A stretch of 64,000 bases of DNA from Antitrichia curtipendula. Taxonomy: Eukaryota; Streptophyta; Bryopsida; Hypnales; Leucodontaceae. The position numbers and the translations under genes are program-made. Below, piece after piece: positions 47,521 to 58,269 of the stretch. The DNA is taken from positions 33,294,001 through 33,358,000 of the forward strand of contig OX579635.1 of NCBI GenBank assembly GCA_951230915.1, written 5' to 3'. Under the pieces are notes generated by a model. The model was not told the origin of the DNA and made no database searches. It saw only the letters and a list, made by a program, of their open reading frames with translations. Positions within the stretch are counted from its first letter, which is position 1, and each line of letters begins with the position of its first letter.

Positions 47521-47601
47521 TTGATTTCCAATACTAAAATCTATGTAGTAGATTTCCAATACTAAAATCTATGTGTTGATTTCCAATACTAAAATCTATG
47601 T
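47521..47601 (+). repeat. Short tandem repeat, unit about 27-31 bp
   Basis: TTTCCAATACTAAAATCTAT occurs three times in tandem, with a fourth diverged unit (TTTCAAATTCCAAAATCTTT) following at about 47607. Confidence 0.85.
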
Positions 47602-47899
47602 GCTAGGCTAATTTCAAATTCCAAAATCTTTGTAGTAGATTTGAAGCAACAAGAACTCTACAAAATGGTTTCAATTTTTAAAACTATTGTTTACAAAACA
47701 ATGTTCTTCAAAATAGAATAATCAATTTGGATAAAATTGGTATTTGGTTGATATAAAAATGGTAGTGACAAGTTGAAACAAGATCACCCCAATGTTGTTT
47801 AAATTCACAACTTTGAATAACAAAAAAGATACAACATTTTAAATGTTGTCAGTTTAACCACTCTTCAAATAAAGTTGAAATGATATCTACCTATCTTTG

Positions 47900-49252
47900 T
47901 ACATATATATTTTTAAATTTCTATGCAACATTAGGACAAGTTTTTCTTTAAGGCCCAACAATTTTCATAACTTTCGACTGCATGGTTAAAAAGCTATTGT
48001 ATAATATGTAGTTTTTTTCCTTCTAAATTAAGTAATTTGGGCAAATTAAAAAGTCACTATTTTCAAAAATAAAAATATTGAACTAATATTTTAGATTTAT
48101 ATATATGTGGAAAGCTTGAAATCATTCCTCTTTGATTAAAGAAATGAAAGTTATGAAGAGTTTTAATTAGTTTGTGGAAAATTATGGATTCTCTACTTTA
48201 AAATAATTTTTGAAGTCCTTATTTTTGGAAAAAAATAAAATCATAGGATGTAGATTGTTTATTAAGACATTACAACCATTGGAATTCGCATTTTTCAATT
48301 CCATAACTGAATTCTTAACAATTTAGTATTTTGAATCATTTTCTAGTTCTTTCTATTTTTTTTCTATATGTTTTACAATTCCAAATGATCTAAAACTTTT
48401 CAAGCATGTAGCCAACTTGCCTTGAAGAATGAATCCAAGGAAGCATCACCAACATGGAATTTTTTTAATACAAATGTAACCTTGCGAAGTGCAACTACCA
48501 TGTTTTTTGTAGAGCCCCCCCCAAATTTCTATCAATTCAAACTCTTATATCTTGCAATCTACATGGTGGAAAATTTTGAATTTTTTTCCACTTCTTTTCA
48601 AATCAGTGTGCTAAAAGATCTTGTGGTTACATGTGTCAAAAAATGTCTTTCTTTTTCAAAATTTGGTACTTGTACTAGAAATGGCAATTTAGAAGTGTTT
48701 TAAGTGAAAATATAATCAAGGGGAGGCTAATTAATACCCAGAAGATGCGTTTGCATCTTCTAGGTATATAGTCACTCACTCAAGTCTTTCAATTATCCCC
48801 CTCCAATAATTTGTTTTAAAATTTTAATATTTGTTACACCCACACCCTCAATAATTTATTTAAAAATTCAAATTTTTTTATATTTGTTACACCCTCCCCC
48901 CAAAAAATTTGTGACATTTCAACCCCCCCTCCCCTCCCATTTGTAATTTTGGGAGGTGGGGAGGAGTGGCAAACAATATGGGATATATGATCCCATATTT
49001 GTATGTTGTTTTTGTATCTGTATACATACCATATCCGTACTGTATTCATACCATATCCATTCCGTATTCGTATTCATATTCGTATTCATATCCCTTATTT
49101 TTCAAGATCGACACTGGAGAAGGGTTCTATTTTTATTTTTTCAAAAAAAATCAATGGCTCTTGATTTTTGGAGGGACGAGGGGAGGCTAATTAATACCCA
49201 GAAGATGCATTTGCATCTTCTGGGTACATAGTCAAGTAACTTTAGGAGTTAA
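47900..49252 (+). repeat. TTAA-type repeat, family B, copy B5 (5'-truncated, interrupted)
   Basis: It begins within family B (AAGGCCCAACAATTTTCATA at about 47950), follows B1 to GTGAAAATATAATCAAG at about 48720, and is interrupted by the 48721-49226 insertion. It resumes as ACATAGTCAAG and ends ACTTTAGGAGTTAA (TTAA 49249-49252). The same TTAA starts family C copy C2. Confidence 0.65.
48721..49226. mobile_element. Insertion bounded by 46-bp direct repeats, each a hairpin
   Basis: The sequence GGGAGGCTAATTAATACCCA followed by GAAGATGCRTTTGCATCTTC and TRGGTA stands at both ends in the same orientation (48721-48766 and 49181-49226). Each repeat contains a near-perfect inverted repeat: CCCAGAAGATGCA pairs with TGCATCTTCTGGG with a loop of about 2 bases. 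Flanking host sequence reads ATATAATCAAG (left) and ACATAGTCAAG (right), a possible 11-bp target duplication. The interior of about 410 bp has runs of C and a CATATTCGTATT-like repeat, with no coding. Confidence 0.55.
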
Positions 49253-50217
49253 CCCCTCACCGCCGAAGCTCTAACCATGTAAAAAAACAACCTTGCTTTT
49301 CAAGTGTTATAAATCTAAATGTGAGTAAGGTATAAAAATCTCAACCGTACAATATTATAGTGTGCATGTTGTAGATGGTGTAAGTAAAATTTGGGGTCAT
49401 TTGACCGTATAGATTGAAAGATTATAATGTTTTAGTGTTGAAAAAAGATGCTGAAATTTTCCTAAAAACACATTTCGAGGTGGAATTCGATTTCTAAACC
49501 TACTCAAATGAAAAAACTTTAAACTACAAGGTGATTCTAAACCAAAAGACAAACACTTTGGTGGAAAAAAAACACATTTAATTGACTCATTGCATTTGCA
49601 AAGTTGTTTTGAAATGTCAAAAAACAGTGAAAAAAGTAGCAAAAAAACACATCTACAGCTGAACCTACCTCTGCTAAAATGCTTCTCAGTGAATCATATC
49701 TTCTTGGATTGATATGAAATTTTTACCACAAGAACTAGACTAGCATGTGAAACTTTTACAACAAAATTTATTGAAAAAAACTCCTGTATGAAGAAGTTAT
49801 AAGCCACCAAAGTTCATTGTAATGCAAAAATGTCTAGATTTTGAACTTCGAATTGCTCCCAAGCATTCAAAACAACTTGGGTTGACATGAAAATTTAACC
49901 ACAATAACTAGACTTAAAGGAGAACATAACACAACAAATTTGATTGAAAACAAACATTGGATGAAGGAGATACAAGCCCCCGAAGTTGCAGCCTTCAAAT
50001 GCAGTTTGGTGAATTCAAATTGAACCTATGAACTTCGATTGGCTTTCAAGAAATCAATAAAGCTCGCATTGATCTGAAAATTCTGCCACATAAACTAGAA
50101 GAGAGAGCGCAACTTTACCAACAAGTTTTATTGAGTTTGGACATCGGATGCAAAAGTTACAGCACTTTGAATTTTCTGTGAGGACACTTTTCGTCCCCTC
50201 CGGCGATGAGGGGTTAA
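49249..50217 (+). mobile_element. TTAA-bounded element, family C, copy C2, with clear terminal inverted repeats
   Basis: The left end is TTAACCCCTCACCGCCGAAG; the right end on the minus strand is TTAACCCCTCATCGCCGGAG. This is 18 of 20 matching, including the TTAA. The element is 969 bp, non-coding, and collinear with C1 at 18.3-19.5 kb. TTAA flanks plus CCC-starting inverted repeats are the pattern of piggyBac-type elements. It stands directly in the terminal TTAA of B5. Confidence 0.7.
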
Positions 50218-52937
50218 ATCAGACTATTTATCCCCAAGACCATCATGGGCCACCATGGTCTATATTTCAAGGCAATTATATGACTTTGGTAGTGTGTGGT
50301 GGTGCTTTTGAAGGAATATTCACTCAATACATGGCCTGTACCAAATACACCATTGGAGTTGAATATGTAAAAAATATTCGAAAGGGGTTGCGTGACAAAT
50401 TTTGACTAGTAGTCTAAATTTTCCAAGCTCATCTCATTTTTGGAGTCTCTTGTATTTTGAACATATGAATTTATAGAATCCTCATTTCCACAACCAACAT
50501 GGAGTTACAAATTTACTCTCATATCCTCACTTATATTCATATCTATAATCATATTGGTATTTGTACTTAAATACATTTTTGGGGAGGGGTCCTTTTATAT
50601 TTTAAGAAAGGTTGGCTAGTGTTTTTATTAAGCATGGTTGGCTTATGTTTTTGAGGGTTTGTTCACTCTCTTTATGGATGAAAAGACAATTATTTTAATC
50701 TATAATCTTTTTGAAATATTGAAAAAAATGCCACTGACAGATTCAGCCGAGTCGGGATAAGCTGGAGATGTCTATAAAATGGGGATTGTGTTAAAGAAAT
50801 AGATTGTGTTATTGTATTTTAATTTTGCTTCTTTATACTCAATGTCTTGATATTCTAATTAACCAGAAAGATAAATTTCTTGATGTCTGAGATTCAATGA
50901 TATAATATATGGCATTAGGTCTGATATCCTTTTTAAGCATTCCAACCCTTGAAAGTTATCTATTCTATAGAAACAAATTTATTAAATTAACGACATTTTA
51001 TGTAATTCTTCCACTATTCCATTGCATATTTAGTGCTTGTTTAGACTCCAAGTAACAATCAAGTATAAGGCAACACTTGGATTTGCCGGTATTAATTGAT
51101 ATGGCTACTTCAACTTCTTGAAATTTACTTCAAAAGAGAAAATGTTAGGCATTGTCTTTAAATATCATTCATAGTTGCAAACTATAATAAAATCAAATAT
51201 CGGTCAAATAACTCTCAAAATTTGCCAATAATATTTTTTATTTTTATAAAATATAATTTTGAGATGATTGACTAAAATAAAATAAAAATTAGGTGAAAAA
51301 AGGCAAAAAGAATTGATGTTCTTCAAATAGTATTTTTTTGAAATTAATTTTATAATTATATGATACTTTGTAATCATTTACTCATTCAAAAAGAGATTTG
51401 AGATTTTAATTTGGACCATAAGAAAAAAAGATAATTTAATTAATTATGAGGAAAAAAACATGACTGTAATAAAAAAAAATAATGGGCCCAAAAACATTAC
51501 TTTAAATTACCTAGTGACCACTAAGGTAACTAAATCACTTATGGGTCAACCTTGTTGAATGTTGATAGATTCAAGGTTCACTGGAAGTTGTACAACTATT
51601 ATGGAATCTAGAATACCATCAACATTAGGTGGAAACATGACTTACAAATTAACCTCTACATTAAGGATCAAATGTATGTTGGTTAGGTTCTTAAAAAGTC
51701 AATTTTGTTCAGATGTTCACAAAATTTTGACACAAGGTGTAAACATGTATTCCTTTAGTGATTATATATATTTTTTCTAATTGGGCATCCAGATCAAAAG
51801 TTATAATGTCCAAAAAATTTGGGTAGCTTAGGCAATTTGGGCATCTTTTGCTAAAACCTCATCAAATTTTGAAATTTTGCATGTATGTAACTAATAAAAT
51901 ATGGCTTAAAATGTCCAGCCAAAAGCAAATTTTAGTTCTTAGATCACATTCTATGAGGAGTCAAATTTTGTTACCTATGTTGGGGCAATTTAAAAAAAAA
52001 AAATTCTTTTAACTTCAAGCCCTATTATCTTGCAATTTGTGAAGTCACAGTTCCTGAAAGTTTTTTCACATATTTCAAATGTTTGTCTCTAACTTTCCAT
52101 TGTTTGGATTCTAAATAAAATATTTCCTTGTTGCACAAGAAATCATCAAGAAATTATTACTGTATTGCAAGTTCACTTATACTCATTGCATTGCATAGTG
52201 ATTTAAAGTAAGTTAGATCCTATATTTGCTTCTGAAATTTTGCATGATTGTATCTAACAAGATTTATAATTCAATGGTGAAGAGATTTTATTTCATCAAG
52301 AGCAAAAAATTTATTCCAAGAAGACGCGATGTCTGCTGACCTCTCGGCTGACCTTGTTTTACACAAATGAAATTTTTATTTTTTTATTTTTATTTATTTC
52401 CACTTCAAACATTATAATCTTTGAATCTACATGGTCAAATGGAATGAAAAATTTTCAACTCATCATCATAGTAGTCTATCACATTTTTTTACAGTTTAAG
52501 TTCAATACAATAGTTTTTTTACTTTTAATTTTTGGCAATGCACTATAATATGGCAGTTTTTGACAATTTTTCTTGAAAACACCTCCGGTCCTTTGAGGGT
52601 TGAGGTGTTCATCCAGAATGAGATAATATGAAGATATAGTAGACTAACATTGATTTTATCAAATGTACTATGAACTTTTATTTTAGTGTGCCTCTCATAA
52701 TTGCATAATTTCAAATTACTACAAGATTGATTGTCATTCATCATTGTAAAGACAAAATATTGATTTATTTGGATGAAAACTTTTTGTCAAGCTAATATAA
52801 TATTTTTTATGGATTTCATTATTGGCTTGAAAATGCATTCAAAATAAGTAATTTCACGTAAAAGTGTTTGAAATATCAAGACAATATATATAGTTTGTAG
52901 TCCCAAGATCAAAGTTTCAATTTTCCAAAATTTGACT
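50218..52937. other. AT-rich spacer with repeat fragments, no gene seen
   Basis: Fragments resembling A/B interiors occur at about 51780-52600, with an end-like CCGGTCCTTTGAGGGTTGAG at about 52585. No coding sequence can be supported. The 85-codon ORF at 50148-50405 starts inside C2 and has no recognisable domain. Confidence 0.35.
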
Positions 52938-53847
52938 TTAACCCCTAAAGTCCCAAGGCCTCTTTTGCATCAAAACTATCATTTCTATAACAAAGAGAAA
53001 AAAATTTAAAGATCTTCTTTTTCTTTTTCCAAATCTAATTGTAGGATCTTGTACAAGACTAGTATAAGAATGTGTGGAAGAAATTTCACAAACTTTGACC
53101 ATGTAGTTTGCAAGATATTTGCATTTAAAGTGAAGGAAACAAGTTTTTTTGCACCTTGCTCAACTACATTTTTTGGCTTTGAACCTTCATAACATATAAT
53201 TTTTACTCTATTGATTTTTAATTTTACATGATAAAAAATTGAGTTAAGAGTCTAGGAAAAAACTTAAAAAAATACAGAGTTATTTTTTACTCATTAAAAA
53301 ATTATTAAGTAGAAGTAGGTTCAAGACTAAAGAAAAATCTAAATTGTTAATAGCTCTAAGATAGAATTGAAATACACTAATCTCAACGGTGAGATTGTTC
53401 TATCAAGAGATCTTAACCTTGTGAAACTTTTATTCTTTTCAGATTTGTAAAAATTGAGGTCAGAAATGAATCCAATAAGTTATTTTTTCAAGAGGACGCT
53501 CTAACTGCCCCCCCAAGAAAGATTGTCCATAATTTTTACATAACAAATCTAAATGGAATAAATTAGGGCTTTCCATGTACACAAAAATATAATCTATACA
53601 AAATAAGTTAAATTTTTTTTTTACTTGAAGTTTATTTTTTGCCCACTGAACTAAAATAAGGACTTTTTGTACCCTAACTTTTGCTCCTAGGCTGTAAATT
53701 GAAATAAAAATTATATTTTTGGAAAGCTTATGTGTTTTTAACCTTCACAAAATAAATTAAAAAAATGACAACAAATATTAAAACAATAAGAGCCTGCCCA
53801 AAATCCATTTTGTCCCCCAAGGGAACAATGGAACTTTAGGAGTTTAA
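52938..53847 (-). repeat. TTAA-bounded repeat, family A, copy A4
   Basis: 910 bp, reverse orientation. It starts TTAACCCCTAAAGTCCCAAG and ends CAATGGAACTTTAGGAGTTTAA, preceded by CCCAAAATCCATTTTGTCCC. TTAA lies at 52938-52941 and 53844-53847. It is collinear with A1 (909 bp) read in reverse. Confidence 0.7.
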
Positions 53848-55864
53848 GGGTATAAGATTTTGCATATTTTTAAGTTTTTTGATCTATAGTCATTAATTGA
53901 TGAATGAGGGTCACTGCTAGTGTAGTTTTAGTTAGCATCAAAACTATAGGCATACAAATTGAATTAACTTATATAGTAGAGGAAAATTAATCTTCAAAGA
54001 ATAAACTTATAATTGTATGTAATATAACTTAATATACTCTAAATGCTAAAACTCTATCACTACTATACCTCTCAATTTTTTTTATTTTTTATTATAGAAT
54101 GCCATGTGATGAAATACTGTCCTTTTATATTTAGAAATGACATGTCTATCTAATCTCGAATGAAAACACATCCTATCTTCATTTTGTTTTTCACTCAAGC
54201 TCAGTTTACACCAAATTAAGAGGTGAAGGGGCCAAATTTTTGAACGTTTTGATTGGTTGAAATCATGAAGTCTTTAAAAAAAAGTTTTACACCATGAATG
54301 AAAGGTCATGGGCCTCCAAAAAGGCTAGATGATGTGGAGTGCCTTTTTTCCTATGTGGCAACAACACTCTTCAAATTTTGAACCCTGAAATTATAGCCAA
54401 ATCCACCTTTTGAGGTGGGTTTGACAAAAAATCTTGTGGTCCTTGCAAGAAAAGCCCTATTTTAAAGTTAAAGGTGATAGTCATAGATTGCCTTTGAATA
54501 CATAGAAATACAATATTGAAAGCTTACAATCTTTGACCTCCTTCCAAGTTATGAATACATATCAATGGAACTCAAATGTAGAGTAAGGTAGCACTACCTA
54601 GATGTGACACTTATTCAAGATTTGCAAATCTTGAAGATAGGGACAGAATAAAATGATGTGAGCTCGTTAGGAAATGGTTTAGAAAACCAACAAAATTAAT
54701 TTCATATTTTTCCAAGCTTGTATAAATATAATACAAATTTTTGAAAACAAATGTGTAGACTCACCTACTGTGGACAATAGACTAACACCAAAGTGGGCAC
54801 AAAAACACCCAAAAGCGACACATTCTAAGCTTGGATCACACATGAGTGATTGGCCAATGCAAGACCAAGTGACAACTTCTTGAAACCCCACCTATCTACT
54901 TTGGGTCCAATTGCACTTGGATTTAAGTCGTATTTTAGATGTCAATAAACGACTAGTGTTGGATTTAGCACATGCCCACTTGAATTGAAATTTGATGCAA
55001 AATCACCTTCTTGGAAATCCTTGGATATAAACCATTGAAAGATAGGCTGGCAGCCCGTCAAGCGTTTGCTCAACACTCTAAACGAAAACGTGTGACTAAA
55101 AGCTTCACTCTAGATCCACAGCAAACCAAATTACTCTGATTCTTCGTGGAATGATTAAAAAATACAACAAGAAGCCACACAATTGGAAATACACAGCAAT
55201 CCATCCTAAGCGATGTATGCCATTAAATAAGAGAAGAAAATTATGATAACTCTAGTCTTAAGAGAGGCAGGAATGAAGAGTCAGTTGCATGAAGTTCTTA
55301 TAACTTAACAAACAAGAGTGGAACAGCTACTCACAGAATTTAAACTCCAGTCTATTCTTATCACAATGACAATGAAGCAAGTTCGGATTACGTAGTCCTA
55401 AAGAGGACTTCAGGCTTTAGTTAGTTCACATGCACACTACACCACATGAATTCGGATAGCAAGTGCAACTTCAAAACTTGTGTCCAATTACCAATGCCCA
55501 ATAGCCAATATCTAGGAGCTAGTGTCCCATATTCAATACCTGGTATCCCGTGGCTCATGGTTAGTATTTGATGGCACTGCTAATCCATAGTTAGGGATGT
55601 TTAGGGCGAAATTCAGTCACCCTTAGTCAGCACTAAGATGATAACAGTCTAACTCTTCAAGGTCAATGCAGAATTAACAAAACTACCTCTTGGATTCAGA
55701 ATCTGCACGGAAAAAACCACGAGAGCTCTGTGGAGACTATAATAAGCTAGAGAAACAAGGGCTTTGATAGTATGGTACACATGCTAAATTCTGAGCTTCG
55801 GATTCTTCATTTCTCATCTAATCGTTAGCTCCTTTTCTAGATAAACGAAGATGCTAACCGTGCT
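53848..55864. other. Spacer and probable 3' flank of the Bcd1-family gene
   Basis: From about 54900 the base composition rises in G and C relative to the repeat zones. This part may include the 3' untranslated region of the minus-strand gene, but no poly-A site was fixed. No further reading frame is convincing. Confidence 0.35.
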
Positions 55865-58168
55865 TCAAGGGATGAACTCCCCTTCTTCAATCTCTTCCTC
55901 ACGGAAAAATTTGCCTTCGAATACTTCATCGACAGGGCTTACATCCAAAACAGGAGAAGGAGCAGGAATTATAGCTGATGGAGGTTTGCTGATGACGAAG
56001 GGAAACGTCACGGGGTCCGCACTTATAGCTACATGAATGACTGGAAACTCATATACGGTCTTGTGTGCCAGTTGTGAACGGACAGAGTCTTCCATATCTA
56101 ACTCGTAGAAGACCTTCTTGTTGCCCTGTAGAACAACAGACACATACGATAATAGGTACCACTTGCTTGGAAGAACTGTTAACCTCTAAGTCCTCAAATG
56201 AACCATTAAAAAGACCGGCAATTAAACCAATACAAAGAAGAAATCATGGCCTACATTAATTAATGGTAAATATGTAATTTGAAAGTTACTATAATTGGCA
56301 ATAGGCTTCCAAATGGACTTTCCGTTTTTAGATTGCCCCGAGGAATTAGAAAAACAATGATCAGACACAAGGTGAGAGTTGATTGATACCTCGCAAGGCT
56401 CCTTCTGGAAGTAAAGTTTCAACTCAGTAATCTCTCGCCTACAGAAGTGTCGCAGCTCGGTGATCATGGGTAAGTTGTCAGCCCGAGGTTCCAAGTGCTT
56501 TGCTACGAGACTTTTCAGTGTAGAATTTTCATCAACCCTGTCAGACATGAGCACCATAGTCAGTACTTCCATTAACCCCTAAACATCCATATTCTTGAAC
56601 AGAGTGCTTGAGAACAATGTCTAGTGCAAATACCTTCTCATCCATCCAAAGTAATAGTGGAATCTTTAAGAGATGACCTTTCTTTATAACTTATTTGATG
56701 AACTTGAGGTAAATAATATATTTGTACAGATATAAGCTTCAGATATAAGCAAAAATGCAAAAAAACATTCAGGCGTTTAAAAAGAGAAAACCGTATTAAA
56801 TGCTTTACGTGTTTGGGAGGTTTCTCACCTTGAAGTGACAACTCGGACATCTGTTCCTTCAAAAGTCCATTCTATCCTCCAGAAGATGCACTTATGTCTG
56901 CAGTTGCAAACAACGAGACAAAAGCATGAGATATTCATACACATAATCCTGCCCTCTCAGACCAATTAATGTGCAACTCAGATGCTACTAGGACTAAAGA
57001 TTCACTGGATTTCGGGATATTACTTGAACTTACTTTCTGTCGAAAAAAGTTGTGTTGCTCTTCCTCTTGCTCATGCCATGCGGCCAATACACCAACGTGG
57101 TGTCCCGCATTTTGGTTTCATGTTGAAGAGCCTTCATAGACGGGTGCATTTCGTTCTTAGGTAACGCTAGCGTAGAACGAGCTCGCTTCGCAGATTCAGT
57201 CTGTCTCAACATCTCCTCCAATAAATTATAATCTGCAAGCAACAGGGAAGTACCATGAGTCCTCCACACCTCAACAACCCAACCCAAAGAGCAGTATCGA
57301 TTGGACAAGAAACCCAGACATGATTAAACTGGAACGGCCGATGTAAAAGACCCTCGCAACCAGAGATGACAGAATCAATGGTTGCACTCAAACTTTCAAG
57401 TTGAGATTTTGCGTTCAATTTCGCAACCAAATTTTTGAGCAACATCTTGAAGGAGAGACAATGAAAACGCACTTCAAATGAGTTACAATACGCCACCTAA
57501 CAAGAATGGAGGTACTGAGGTCCCAGCCAAAAATTGAAGATGAGCAGCAACTACAAAGCAAATACAACAGCAGACTACACAAAGAGGCAACAAGCAGTTC
57601 GATTTTTTGGAGAGTTTTTGCTAATTTCAGGATACAATCATATGAATGATAGCTTGCTGAAACTTTCGAACAATGCACTTTTTAATTTTCAGTAATGAGA
57701 TCGCAGCGACGAATTGAAGTTTCGTTGGATAGGGTTTTAAATGATGTCCGCAAGGATTCTAAACCTGGGGGAAATGTAAAGGCAGAAAAGAATTCAAATC
57801 ATCCTCAAAACAATTATAAAATTGGAAAAAACATAAGACAGACAGTCTACTACATTTCGAAAGAGAAAGAAGCTTTACAAACTTATTTATAAGCAATTCA
57901 AGGCAACCAAGGAGAAGAATTCTGTGCGTTGGTGTTTCCGCTTACCCGAAACGAGGACATTGTCACAAAATTCCGCCAAGGGCACGAACGCAGTCCGATC
58001 ACGCTTGCCGGAGCATCCAGTGCGCGTCTTGTGAATCTTGACACAAGACAACCCACACGATCGCAGCTCACATCTCGGACACTTGTATTTCCACTCCGTC
58101 TTCTTACATTCGTCACAGAACTTGCGATCCGGCACTGGCACCGTCTCCGCAATCACCGTAGTCCCCAT
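55865..58168 (-). CDS. BCD1: HIT-type zinc-finger protein, Bcd1/ZNHIT6 family (box C/D snoRNP assembly), five exons
   Basis: Exons on the minus strand: 57946-58168, 57034-57232, 56829-56897, 56390-56537 and 55865-56125. All introns are GT-AG and all phases agree, giving 900 bases: 299 codons plus TGA. Exon 1 holds a complete zf-HIT finger, with ligands C18, C21, C30, C33, C38, C42, H46 and C52 (FCDECKKTEWKYKCPRC, SCGLSCVKIHKTRTGC), then FVPLAEFCDNVLVS. The exon 1/2 junction restores VSDYNLLEE, the exon 2/3 junction DRKHKCIFWRIEW, and exon 3/4 SRVDENSTL, all typical of this family. Exon 5 has YEFPVIHVAI and an acidic tail. Family members act in the nucleus in assembling box C/D snoRNPs, which guide rRNA methylation. 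Yeast Bcd1 is of similar size (366 aa). The start is the first ATG before the finger. No pseudogene signs were seen. Confidence 0.93.
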
Positions 58169-58204
58169 TTCTCAAAAAACTCGCAAAACTCTTTCCAACT
58201 CCCC

Positions 58205-58260
58205 CTAAAACCCTAAAACCAAACCCCTAAAAAAATCCTTTAAACCCTAAATCCTCAAAA
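58205..58260. promoter_or_regulatory. Telo-box-like motifs upstream of the Bcd1-family gene
   Basis: TAAACCCTAA at 58241-58250, with partial copies (ACCCTAAAAC at 58210-58219, AACCCCTAAA at about 58222), lies 40-90 bases upstream of the ATG. Telo-boxes (AAACCCTAA) are known in plant promoters and leaders of ribosome-biogenesis and translation genes. The position fits that role for a snoRNP assembly factor, but the function here is inferred. Confidence 0.5.
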
Positions 58261-58269
58261 CCCCATAGC

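Noticed and set aside
49031..49094. Peptide repeats SYSYSYS and HTISIPYS in ORFs at 48956-49231
   Set aside because: Produced by a CATATTCGTATT-type simple repeat in the hairpin-bounded insertion; not a protein.
57415..57892. ORFs at 57415-57678 (minus) and 57695-57892 (plus) as genes
   Set aside because: Both lie inside the 713-bp first intron of the Bcd1-family gene and show no domain or splice consistency.
57929..58216. Plus-strand ORF of 95 codons and minus ORF at 57898-58152
   Set aside because: They overlap exon 1 of the Bcd1-family gene in other frames. The zinc-finger frame is the real one.
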